DNA of 23,888 nt from an uncultured Actinomycetes bacterium. GTDB taxonomy: Bacteria; Actinomycetota; Actinomycetes; Nanopelagicales; Nanopelagicaceae. The stretch is taken from assembly GCA_903827345.1 (NCBI GenBank), contig CAIKID010000129.1:1-23888 (forward strand). The letters run 5' to 3'. Positions 1 to 6,135 of this stretch are shown piece after piece (position 1 is the stretch's first letter; every line of letters starts with the position of its first letter). The notes beneath the pieces were generated by a model. It saw only the letters and a list, made by a program, of their open reading frames with translations. It searched no databases and was not told the DNA's origin. The translations under genes were made by a program, and so were the position numbers.

Positions 1-774
1 CAAGAAGAAGGCCGTGTAATCAGAGACGCGCGCTGCTTGCTGCATGTTGTGCGTGACAATGACGATCGTGACGCTGGACGAGAGCTGAGATATCGTCTCT
101 TCGATGCGCAAGGTTGATCCTGGATCCAATGCGGAACAAGGTTCATCCATCAAAAGAACTTGTGGCCGTACCGCTAGGGCGCGAGCGATGCATAGGCGTT
201 GTTGCTGTCCGCCTGAAAGCGCGCCGCCATGAGTATTGAGGCGGTCCTTTACTTCAGACCAGAGGCCAGCACGCTCGAGGCACTCTTCTAGCAAATCATC
301 TTTATTCTCAACTTTAAGTTGTGCCAATTTGAGTCCGGCCAAAACATTTTCTGCGATCGTCATCGAAGGGAATGGGTTTGGCTTCTGGAAAACCATGCCG
401 ACCTTAAGGCGAATCTTTGTTACATCAACACCAGGTGCGTAAATATCTTCACCGTTGAGCAGGACTTCACCGGCCATTGCAGCAGTTGGAATGAACTCGT
501 GCATGCGGTTCAAGGTACGAATGAAGGTGGACTTACCGCAGCCGGATGGACCTATCAACGCGGTTACAGTTCCGGGCCAGAAATCTAAAGAGACATTAGC
601 CAAGGCATGCTTCTCGCCGAACCAGGCATGCACTCCACGCGCTTCTAGGCCTACGCCGAGAGCACTGTTGCCCGGTTGTCTCTGCAGACGCGCTGCAGTG
701 ATATCCGAGAGCGAATTCTTTGCGGCTGTTGTTTCCATCTCGTCTCCCTGATTTTCTTCTGATTCAAGTGCCAT
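1..774 (-). CDS. pstB: Phosphate ABC transporter ATP-binding protein PstB (C-terminus cut by window edge)
   Basis: ATPase that powers high-affinity phosphate import through the PstC-PstA channel at the cytoplasmic face of the membrane. 258 codons are visible without a stop. Seen in order: Walker A GPSGCGKST starting at residue 75, Q-loop in MVFQKPNPFP, ABC signature LSGGQQQR, Walker B VLLMDEP with the SALDP D-loop, and the switch His in THN. The NPFP after the Q-loop is typical of PstB rather than other ABC ATPases. The ATG at 774 shares its A with the pstA stop (TAATG), implying translational coupling. A second ATG lies 12 codons in; either way about 20-30 residues precede the usual PstB core. 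The last few residues and any downstream phoU are outside the window. Confidence 0.96.
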   Translation of the reverse strand, partial: MALESEENQGDEMETTAAKNSLSDITAARLQRQPGNSALGVGLEARGVHAWFGEKHALANVSLDFWPGTVTALIGPSGCGKSTFIRTLNRMHEFIPTAAMAGEVLLNGEDIYAPGVDVTKIRLKVGMVFQKPNPFPSMTIAENVLAGLKLAQLKVENKDDLLEECLERAGLWSEVKDRLNTHGGALSGGQQQRLCIARALAVRPQVLLMDEPCSALDPGSTLRIEETISQLSSSVTIVIVTHNMQQAARVSDYTAFFL

Positions 775-1835
775 TACTTCTTACCCACTTTTCGGTTTCC
801 GAGGATTCGAGCAGCCGTGAAAAGTATGACAACAATTACTAGCAATACCAAGATGCCAGCCCAAGCACGTGTGATCGATTCAGGCGTACCGGCTCCAAAT
901 CCCTGCCAAATATAGTTAGGAAGGGAGCCCATAGAGCCACTAAACATGTTGTAATTCTTAGTTCCACTGCCGCCGGTCAATAGCAAGATAGGTGCGGTTT
1001 CGCCAGCTACACGGGCAACGCCCAAAATCATTGCCGTAATCAATCCGCTTCGTGCGGCAGGAACAACGACCAAGGCAACTGAACGCCATTGAGTTCCTCC
1101 AAGGGCAACCCCCGCTTCACGCAGATCTTCTGGGATCAACTTGAGGACCTCTTGCGAGGTACGAGCGACAGTTGGAATCATCAATATTGCCAAGGCAAGT
1201 GAACCCTGAATTCCATTTACCGCTTTAGTTAGCGGAACCAAGATCGCTGCATAAATAAACAAGCCGGCGACGATGGAAGGAACACCGGACATTGCCTGTA
1301 CTAAGAATTCGATTGGGCGCGTGAATCGACCACGGACTTCTGTGAGATAGAGCGCGGTCAAGATTCCAATAGGAACACTAATTAACATGGCCACAATGAC
1401 GAGCAAGAAAGTGCCAATGATCGCGTGTGCTAATCCACCTTGACTTACAGGATCAGTAAATGCGTTTGAGTGCATATCTTTGGTGAAGAGAGACCAGTGC
1501 AACCCTTTGTGCCCACGAATCCATACTGAAAAAATGATGCTGATTATTGGAGCCACGGCAATAACCACCGCGGTTGTAACAATTCCGCGGAAGAAGGAAT
1601 CTACAGCGGCGGTCCGCCCGCCTTTTCGCAAACTAACAGCGAAATCGATAATTAGATAGGCGACAAAGAAAACTGCGGCATAGGCCAGCTTCCCTCCGAG
1701 GGGTGTCGTAGAAACCAATAGAAATGAGGTGAGCGCTGCTCCCACAATGATTGCAGCCGTCTTAGATCGATCGACACGCGTAGGTGCCCAAGGCTTGCGG
1801 GGCTGCGGTGTGGCTGGCTTTTCAACGATTGACAT
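774..1835 (-). CDS. pstA: Phosphate ABC transporter permease PstA
   Basis: Membrane permease that pairs with PstC to form the phosphate channel. 353 aa with a hydrophilic N-terminus (about 30 aa), two early hydrophobic segments, then the standard permease core. The binding-protein-dependent transport (EAA) loop is visible as EAGVALGGTQWRSVALVVVP, followed by GETAPILLLTGG, which is characteristic of PstA. The reading frame is open 12 codons further upstream, but the ATG at 1835 is preferred because it overlaps the pstC stop as TAATG, the same arrangement as at the pstA-pstB junction. Middle gene of a pstCAB operon. Confidence 0.96.
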   Translation of the reverse strand: MSIVEKPATPQPRKPWAPTRVDRSKTAAIIVGAALTSFLLVSTTPLGGKLAYAAVFFVAYLIIDFAVSLRKGGRTAAVDSFFRGIVTTAVVIAVAPIISIIFSVWIRGHKGLHWSLFTKDMHSNAFTDPVSQGGLAHAIIGTFLLVIVAMLISVPIGILTALYLTEVRGRFTRPIEFLVQAMSGVPSIVAGLFIYAAILVPLTKAVNGIQGSLALAILMIPTVARTSQEVLKLIPEDLREAGVALGGTQWRSVALVVVPAARSGLITAMILGVARVAGETAPILLLTGGSGTKNYNMFSGSMGSLPNYIWQGFGAGTPESITRAWAGILVLLVIVVILFTAARILGNRKVGKK

Positions 1836-2836
1836 TAGCGACCGCTCTTTCCGGTACGCGCAACGATCCAATTGGCGAGCGAATTGACGATAAGAGTCAT
1901 AATAAAGAGCACTAATCCCGCAGCCATCAGAGCCTTGATCTCCTCCGGGGATGCATCGCCAAACTTCAAGAGAATCATCGATGCCACGTTTCCGCCAGCG
2001 CTAAAGAGAATCTGCCAATTAACCTGGTAGACAATGTTAAGAACTGTAAATACGGCAACGGTTTCTCCCATTGCGCGCCCAAGGCCGAGCATTACGCCAC
2101 CAACAATTCCGGAACGTGCGTACGGAAAAGCAACAGCGCGCAACATTGCGAAACGTGTTCCACCCAGCGCATAAGCAGCTTGAATTCGATCTAGCGGCGT
2201 TTGCGAAAAGATTTCACGAGAGATAGATGTAACGATCGGAATGATCATCACTGCCAAGACCAAGCCAGCAATAAATGGTGAGCGATTTACGTATGGAGCA
2301 GGTAACTTAAAGAAAGGAATCCAAGCAAAATATTTGTTGAGCAATTTTGCCCAATATTCCCCTGATGCTTCCAACACAAAAAATCCCCAGAGACCAAACA
2401 GGACTGAGGGAAAGGCAGCCATGAGATCGATCGCTGAAACCATGATTTTCTTAATAGAAGGTGGCGCATAAAATGTTAGGTAAATCGCTGCACCCACACT
2501 GATTGGCACGCCAATTATTACTGCAATAACCGCAACGATCATCGTTCCAATTAACATCGCAGCAATTCCGAAATGGGAAGCCTTAGGATCGAATTGACCC
2601 GCGTCGTTTACTGCCGCCTGCCAATTGCTACTTGTTAAGAAATGAATCCCTTGCGTTTTGAGAGTGTTGTACCCATTTAATAGAAGGAACAAGAGAATTA
2701 ATCCCAGAATCACCAACGAGGACAATCCACCAGTTGTTACTACGCCACGAAAGACCCGATCCGAGAACCGAGGCTTAGTTGTAATCTCCCGCCTTGGGGG
2801 GATGGCCACAGGAATCTGGGTTGATGTTGAACTCAC
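1835..2836 (-). CDS. pstC: Phosphate ABC transporter permease PstC
   Basis: Partner permease of PstA in high-affinity phosphate uptake. After a basic 30-residue N-terminus there are about six membrane segments. The permease loop AAYALGGTRFAMLRAVAFPYARSG is interrupted here only for length; the following GLGRAMGETVAVFTVLN is characteristic of PstC. The start is uncertain. The frame is open back to a TTG at 2866, but a CATAAT -10 element at 2872-2867 touches that codon, so transcripts probably start inside or after it. GTG at 2836 is therefore chosen, though no clear ribosome binding site precedes it. First gene of the operon: the divergent orn gene lies upstream, so pstS is not adjacent. Confidence 0.93.
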   Translation of the reverse strand: MSSTSTQIPVAIPPRREITTKPRFSDRVFRGVVTTGGLSSLVILGLILLFLLLNGYNTLKTQGIHFLTSSNWQAAVNDAGQFDPKASHFGIAAMLIGTMIVAVIAVIIGVPISVGAAIYLTFYAPPSIKKIMVSAIDLMAAFPSVLFGLWGFFVLEASGEYWAKLLNKYFAWIPFFKLPAPYVNRSPFIAGLVLAVMIIPIVTSISREIFSQTPLDRIQAAYALGGTRFAMLRAVAFPYARSGIVGGVMLGLGRAMGETVAVFTVLNIVYQVNWQILFSAGGNVASMILLKFGDASPEEIKALMAAGLVLFIMTLIVNSLANWIVARTGKSGR

Positions 2837-2876
2837 GAGGGAATACTTGACCCTTTTAGGTTTCAAATTATGGAGC

Positions 2877-2909
2877 GAAGGTGTCTAGAAGGTGAACGGA
2901 AAGTGAAAT
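2877..2909 (-). promoter_or_regulatory. PHO-box-like triple 11-bp direct repeat with -10 element, upstream of pstCAB
   Basis: Read on the minus strand, three consecutive 11-mers follow without gaps: ATTTCACTTTC, CGTTCACCTTC and TAGACACCTTC. The central unit contains GTTCACC, the core known for PhoP binding in Streptomyces and relatives, where PHO boxes are built of 11-nt direct repeats overlapping the -35 region. A CATAAT -10 candidate follows at 2872-2867. The box-to-(-10) gap is only about 4 nt, shorter than the textbook case, so the last unit may not be bound. The box also lies 35-67 bp upstream of orn. Confidence 0.7.
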
Positions 2910-2931
2910 CGACCCTATACGGGGATTGCCC

Positions 2932-2937
2932 TAAGGT
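2932..2937 (+). promoter_or_regulatory. -10 element for leaderless orn transcript
   Basis: TAAGGT (TANNNT) is followed by exactly 6 nt and then the orn ATG at 2944. This spacing puts the transcription start on or next to the start codon, the leaderless arrangement common in actinobacteria. No good -35 hexamer is visible about 17 nt upstream (TCGACC is the nearest). Confidence 0.45.
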
Positions 2938-2943
2938 TCGGGT

Positions 2944-3495
2944 ATGGGAAACGAAGCGCCGAATTTAATCTGGGTCGATTGCGAAATGACCGGGTTGGAT
3001 CTCGAGAAGGACCTGCTGGTCGAGATTGCAGTCCTCGTCACCGATTCACAACTCAATATCTTGGGCGAAGGGGTCGACCTAGTTATCCACGCCTCCGCTG
3101 AGGCTCTTGAGGGCATGAACGACTTCGTCCGCGAGATGCACACGACCTCTGGCCTCATCACCGAGATCCCAGAAGGGGTCTCCCTTTCTGAGGCCGAAAC
3201 CCAGATTCTGGAGTACCTCAATAAGTATGCCCCTGGGGCGGGAAAGTCCCCCTTGGCTGGCAACTCAGTATCGGTCGACCGAACCTTCATCGCGCGCTTC
3301 CTGCCGGAGGTCAACAATTACCTGCACTACCGCACCGTCGATGTCTCATCCGTAAAAGAGCTAGCCCGCCGCTGGTACCCCAGGGTCTACTTTGCCGCTC
3401 CTAAGAAGACCGGCAACCACCGTGCGCTCGGCGATATTCGCGATTCCATCGAAGAACTCGAGTATTACCGAAAGACAATATTTGTACCCAACTAA
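2944..3495 (+). CDS. orn: Oligoribonuclease
   Basis: 3'-to-5' exoribonuclease that degrades 2-5 nt RNA fragments, the last step of mRNA turnover, and in many bacteria hydrolyses pGpG. 183 aa, the normal family length. All five DEDDh catalytic residues are visible: D12 and E14 in WVDCEMTGLD, D112 in SVDRTFI, H159 and D164 in HRALGDIRDS. The hallmark YRTVDVSSVKELARRW is also present. The ATG at 2944 gives the canonical short N-terminus and sits 6 nt after a -10 element. Divergent from pstCAB, followed by tRNA-His on the same strand. Confidence 0.97.
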   Translation: MGNEAPNLIWVDCEMTGLDLEKDLLVEIAVLVTDSQLNILGEGVDLVIHASAEALEGMNDFVREMHTTSGLITEIPEGVSLSEAETQILEYLNKYAPGAGKSPLAGNSVSVDRTFIARFLPEVNNYLHYRTVDVSSVKELARRWYPRVYFAAPKKTGNHRALGDIRDSIEELEYYRKTIFVPN

Positions 3496-3501
3496 GTACA
3501 G

Positions 3502-3507
3502 TAGAAT
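3502..3507 (+). promoter_or_regulatory. Possible -10 element for tRNA-His
   Basis: TAGAAT, one mismatch from TATAAT, lies just after the orn stop and 11 nt before the tRNA-His G-1 position. The nearest -35-like hexamer, TTGTAC at 3482-3487, has a 14-nt spacer, which is short, so only the -10 is proposed. Confidence 0.35.
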
Positions 3508-3518
3508 TCCCAATCCAT

Positions 3519-3595
3519 GGTGGTCGTAGCTCAGCTGGTAGAGCACTCGGTTGTGGTCCGAGATGTCGCGGGTTCGAGCCCCGTCGATCACCCCA
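3519..3595 (+). tRNA. tRNA-His(GTG)
   Basis: Full cloverleaf. Acceptor arm GTGGTCG pairs with CGATCAC with one G-T pair. The D arm contains AGCTCAGCTGGTAGAGC. The anticodon arm CTCGG-TTGTGGT-CCGAG carries GTG, and the T arm contains GGTTCGAGCC. The extra G-1 typical of tRNA-His is encoded at 3519 and faces C73. The 3' CCA (3593-3595) is encoded. Lies between orn and ppa. Confidence 0.97.
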
Positions 3596-3645
3596 ATATT
3601 AAGCAGGACCAGTTCCGCCCGCAGTATCCAGAGCAGTTCTTAGTC

Positions 3646-3650
3646 AGGAG
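3646..3650 (+). promoter_or_regulatory. Ribosome binding site fixing the TTG start of ppa
   Basis: AGGAG is followed by 6 nt and TTG at 3657. The alternative ATG at 3666 would be 15 nt away, too far for this site, so the TTG is the better start. Confidence 0.7.
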
Positions 3651-3656
3651 CCCGTT

Positions 3657-4151
3657 TTGTCAGAGATGATTTTCGATGTTGTTATCGAGATCCCTTCGGG
3701 GAGCCGAAACAAGTATGAGATCGATCATCGCACTGGCGAGATCCGTCTGGACCGCATGCTCTTCACCGCAACTCGTTTTCCCCATGATTATGGATTCGTA
3801 AAGCACACCCTTTCACTCGATGGCGATCCTCTTGACGCACTCGTCATGCTGGATGAGCCAACGTTCCCTGGTTGTATCGTCTCTTGTCGCGTTGTCGGAA
3901 TGTTCCGCATGGTCGATGAAAAGGGCGGCGACGATAAGTTGTTGTGTGTAGCTGCTGGAGATATCCGCAAAAATGGAATTCGTGACATCTCAGATGTTGC
4001 CTCTTATGAACTCGAAGAAATTAAGCACTTCTTTGAGGTCTATAAGACCCTCGAGCCAGGCAAGCAGGTTCATGGTGGCGATTGGGTAGGTCACGAAGAT
4101 GCACAGCAAGAGATTCGAAACTCTTACGAAAGGTACAAAGAGCACTCCTAA
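3657..4151 (+). CDS. ppa: Inorganic pyrophosphatase (family I)
   Basis: Soluble Mg-dependent enzyme that hydrolyses pyrophosphate to phosphate and so pulls nucleic acid, amino-acyl-tRNA and other biosynthetic reactions forward. 164 aa, normal for prokaryotic family I. The signature DGDPLDALV is seen with metal-binding D55, D57 and D60. IEIPSGSRNKYEID near the N-terminus supplies the substrate-binding Lys and Arg, and RFPHDYGFV follows. The start is TTG at 3657, supported by an AGGAG site 6 nt upstream. It lies between tRNA-His and tRNA-Lys; the intervals hold no other gene. Confidence 0.97.
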   Translation: MSEMIFDVVIEIPSGSRNKYEIDHRTGEIRLDRMLFTATRFPHDYGFVKHTLSLDGDPLDALVMLDEPTFPGCIVSCRVVGMFRMVDEKGGDDKLLCVAAGDIRKNGIRDISDVASYELEEIKHFFEVYKTLEPGKQVHGGDWVGHEDAQQEIRNSYERYKEHS

Positions 4152-4189
4152 AGATCGAAATCAGGGGCAAAATGAGCGTGTGGAGCGTT

Positions 4190-4219
4190 TTGTCTAGCCT
4201 TTAGTGGTGCTGATAGGGT
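4190..4219 (+). promoter_or_regulatory. Possible tRNA-Lys promoter
   Basis: TTGTCT (4190-4195) and TAGGGT (4214-4219) are separated by 18 nt, and the tRNA begins 23 nt after the -10 element. This is a weak match by eye with no further support. Confidence 0.3.
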
Positions 4220-4242
4220 CTGCTCCGCACGTTAGTTTTCCC

Positions 4243-4318
4243 GCGTTGTTAGCTCAGTTGGTAGAGCAGGTGACTCTTAATCACCGGGTCGGGGGTTCGA
4301 GTCCCTCACAACGCACCA
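4243..4318 (+). tRNA. tRNA-Lys(CTT)
   Basis: Complete 76-nt cloverleaf. Acceptor GCGTTGT pairs with ACAACGC, followed by A73 and an encoded CCA (4316-4318). The D arm contains AGCTCAGTTGGTAGAGC. The anticodon arm GGTGA-CTCTTAA-TCACC carries CTT, and the T arm contains GGTTCGAGTCC. Convergent with the metalloprotease gene that ends at 4387. Confidence 0.97.
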
Positions 4319-4320
4319 AA

Positions 4321-4394
4321 GTTGGTGTATCCGAGAAATAGATCCAAACCTTGGGCGTAGTTCAAACCCTTGATTATTGGATACATCTACCAAC
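4321..4394 (+). repeat. Long-range inverted repeat between tRNA-Lys and the convergent protease gene
   Basis: GTTGGTGTATCC at 4321-4332 can pair with GGATAC (4379-4384) plus ACCAAC (4389-4394), leaving a 4-nt bulge and a 46-nt loop. It sits exactly where transcription from both sides meets and overlaps the last codons of the minus-strand gene. It could help terminate both transcripts, but there is no U-run, so this is uncertain. Confidence 0.3.
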
Positions 4395-5574
4395 CCTTCG
4401 CAATTTCCGCGGAAATGGCCTCTGCAAGAATTGGAACGCTATCAACCCAGGACATTCCGTATTCGGTGTTGAAAGAATCCATGAAGGTTTGTCCGTTTCC
4501 AACATCTGCATAAAGTTTCATTACGGTTTCCGGGCCATTGAGTGCAACTAGAGCTTCTGTAGCCAATAAGCCAACATCGTATAGTCGCCAGTTTTCATAG
4601 GTATTCCAGTAGATCCAATCGGTGCCGGGATTCAGGTCTAGAAATGTCGCAATCCATTCAGGCGTATACGCGGATGGATTAGCAAATAAATCATTGGTAT
4701 TTCGCTTCCGCTCCTCTAGGTACTTATTAAAGTCACCGCTGTAGGTGGCAGCACTTTGAGACCATTCAGCCCCTCCTTCCAAAAGCCATCTTGGTAATGA
4801 TGCGTAGTTATGTGGTGCTTGAATCATTTGAATCGTGTGAGTGTATTCATGGGATTCAAGCGAGCCAGAAGTGTGATTCAGATCCTGCACTCCAACAGCT
4901 ATAAGCAGCAATCCATCCCCCGCGATGTTCAACCAGGTCGAAGCGCCCCAACAAGTACTGGTCGTTTGACAATTATTTGCAGCGGCACCCGAACCACCAA
5001 CAGAGTTGTCGTTCAGGCTGTCAAAATTGGTCTGCGCCCAAGCAATATCTTGTTGTGAATAGTAAATGAGATATACATTATTCACTTGCTTTGCCAATGA
5101 ATACAGAGCCGAAGTTAAGTCCAAAGCAGCAAGTGGCGTTGAAAAACTTAAAGTGGTGTTCGGGCCAATAATGATTGTGGATTTACCTAATACAGATTTC
5201 GCCGAAGCAATCTGTTGCGATGACTTACTCCAAGCGGCATAAGAGATTCCGGAAGCTCTGGCTTGCAAGTCTTGAAAACCCGTAGGGAGCAAAACTGGTG
5301 GCGTGGGGGTGGGGGTTGGGGTTGGCTTACGGATGGGCGTTGGCTTTGGGGTTGGCTTACGGATGGGCGTTGGCTTTGGGTTAGCCATCTTGACCCCTTT
5401 GCTCCAAACCAACTTCTTTCCCAATTTCACGCATGTGTATTTGCTGCCAGATGAGATCGCGGTTTGATGCAATTTTTTGCAGGCGGCTCCCTTTTTAACA
5501 GTCGCAGAAGCAGGTGTAAGGAATAGGGTTCCCAAATATGCCAACGTTAAGAAGACAGTAAACCATCTGCGCAT
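4387..5574 (-). CDS. Secreted gluzincin-like zinc metalloprotease with Pro/Thr linker
   Basis: Predicted exported peptidase, 395 aa. Residues 1-24 form a signal peptide (MRRWF, hydrophobic core, PASA). Residues 25-62 form a small two-Cys module (GAACKK ... YTCVKLGKKLVWSKG), a kind of N-terminal module I associate with actinobacterial surface proteins. Residues about 65-95 are a linker of TPIRKPTPKP units. The C-terminal domain has H242-E243-Y-T-H246 and, 20 residues on, E266 in WLLEGGAEW: the HExxH plus distal Glu of a zinc gluzincin (peptidase MA-like). The family cannot be named more closely by eye and the substrate is unknown. The ATG at 5574 is supported by a -10 element 6 nt upstream and the complete signal peptide. 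Divergent from a second secreted protease. Confidence 0.75.
   Translation of the reverse strand: MRRWFTVFLTLAYLGTLFLTPASATVKKGAACKKLHQTAISSGSKYTCVKLGKKLVWSKGVKMANPKPTPIRKPTPKPTPIRKPTPTPTPTPPVLLPTGFQDLQARASGISYAAWSKSSQQIASAKSVLGKSTIIIGPNTTLSFSTPLAALDLTSALYSLAKQVNNVYLIYYSQQDIAWAQTNFDSLNDNSVGGSGAAANNCQTTSTCWGASTWLNIAGDGLLLIAVGVQDLNHTSGSLESHEYTHTIQMIQAPHNYASLPRWLLEGGAEWSQSAATYSGDFNKYLEERKRNTNDLFANPSAYTPEWIATFLDLNPGTDWIYWNTYENWRLYDVGLLATEALVALNGPETVMKLYADVGNGQTFMDSFNTEYGMSWVDSVPILAEAISAEIAKGW
5321..5380 (-). repeat. Two perfect 30-bp tandem copies in the protease linker
   Basis: 5321-5350 and 5351-5380 are identical 30-mers. On the coding strand each encodes ten residues of the Pro/Thr/Lys linker (TPIRKPTPKP-type), followed downstream by a simpler TP run. 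Perfect DNA identity suggests a recent duplication and a length-variable linker. Confidence 0.9.
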
Positions 5575-6123
5575 GGTTGAAATTTAGGTGCCGCTAAAGA
5601 TGCCAGCAGAAAGAATTGCCTACTTGTCCAGTCATATTTTTTCGTTCGCAAATCTTGTGCCTGTAATTGTGAAAGCCCATTGCTCTCATCAATAACTCGA
5701 TTACCAAAACTCCAATCGAGAACCGGACGATGTAATCCACCCGCAATGGTCCAGAGCTCTATCGTCGATATGGGGCAGTTATAAACCGGGGCCGTGAGAC
5801 ATTTATCAGTTGCACCTTGAATGACAAACGCGTTTACATGGGATTTGACTTGCAAAAATATGTCGCCATTCTGCGTAAAACTTCACCCGCAATACCACCC
5901 TCTTTTAGATATGAGGGGTAATCTTCAAAGGGTACTTTTTCGCACTATGGCCAGCAATTTACTCCTGACAACAGTCGTGAAAACTCATGAGTGGAACTCC
6001 GCCCATATGACCGTGGAGATCAATTAAAAGCGGTGCACGTACCTTCTTCGAATACTCCGGGGGGAAGGCAAATCCGCGACACGAATTAGGGAAACTGTCT
6101 ACATCCCATAGAACTCTAAACCT
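5562..6123 (-). pseudogene. Decayed secreted alpha/beta-hydrolase (polyhydroxybutyrate depolymerase/esterase-like)
   Basis: The 560-bp gap between the two proteases carries broken coding sequence on the minus strand. About 6123-5957 reads in one frame to APLLIDLHGHMGG, like the N-terminal strand and oxyanion region of PHB-depolymerase-type esterases, then meets a stop. After a disrupted stretch, 5870-5562 in another frame reads TDKCLTAPVYNCP, then IELWTIAGGLHRP, resembling the C-terminal catalytic-His region (ELWTI.GGxH.P) of the same family. The whole spans under 600 bp where such esterases usually need more than 800, so it is frameshifted and internally deleted. The family assignment rests on short motifs. 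Confidence 0.45.
5581..5586 (-). promoter_or_regulatory. -10 element for leaderless transcript of the gluzincin-like protease
   Basis: On the minus strand TAAATT is followed by 6 nt and the ATG at 5574, the same TANNNT-N6-start spacing as orn. No clear -35 is seen. Confidence 0.45.
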
Positions 6124-6124
6124 C

Positions 6125-6130
6125 TACTTT
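6125..6130 (+). promoter_or_regulatory. -10 element supporting the TTG start at 6136
   Basis: TACTTT is followed by 5 nt and TTG at 6136, close to the TANNNT-N6-start arrangement of other genes here. No ribosome binding site precedes the TTG, in keeping with leaderless initiation. Confidence 0.4.
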
Positions 6131-6135
6131 ATCCT

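Noticed and set aside
2931..3317. 128-codon open frame opposite orn
   Set aside because: Fully antisense to a complete oligoribonuclease with all catalytic residues; composition is Ser/Arg-rich as expected of a shadow frame.
4152..4200. CAAAA...TTTTG pairing after ppa as a terminator
   Set aside because: Arms are only 5 bp of A/T, the inner GAGCG copies are direct not inverted, and the segment overlaps the candidate tRNA-Lys promoter.
5263..5454. Gly/Trp-rich plus-strand frame
   Set aside because: Its composition is just the complement of the repeated Pro/Thr linker codons of the protease gene.
5821..6027. 68-codon plus-strand frame between the proteases
   Set aside because: No start signal or recognisable motif; it lies antisense to the degraded esterase remains.
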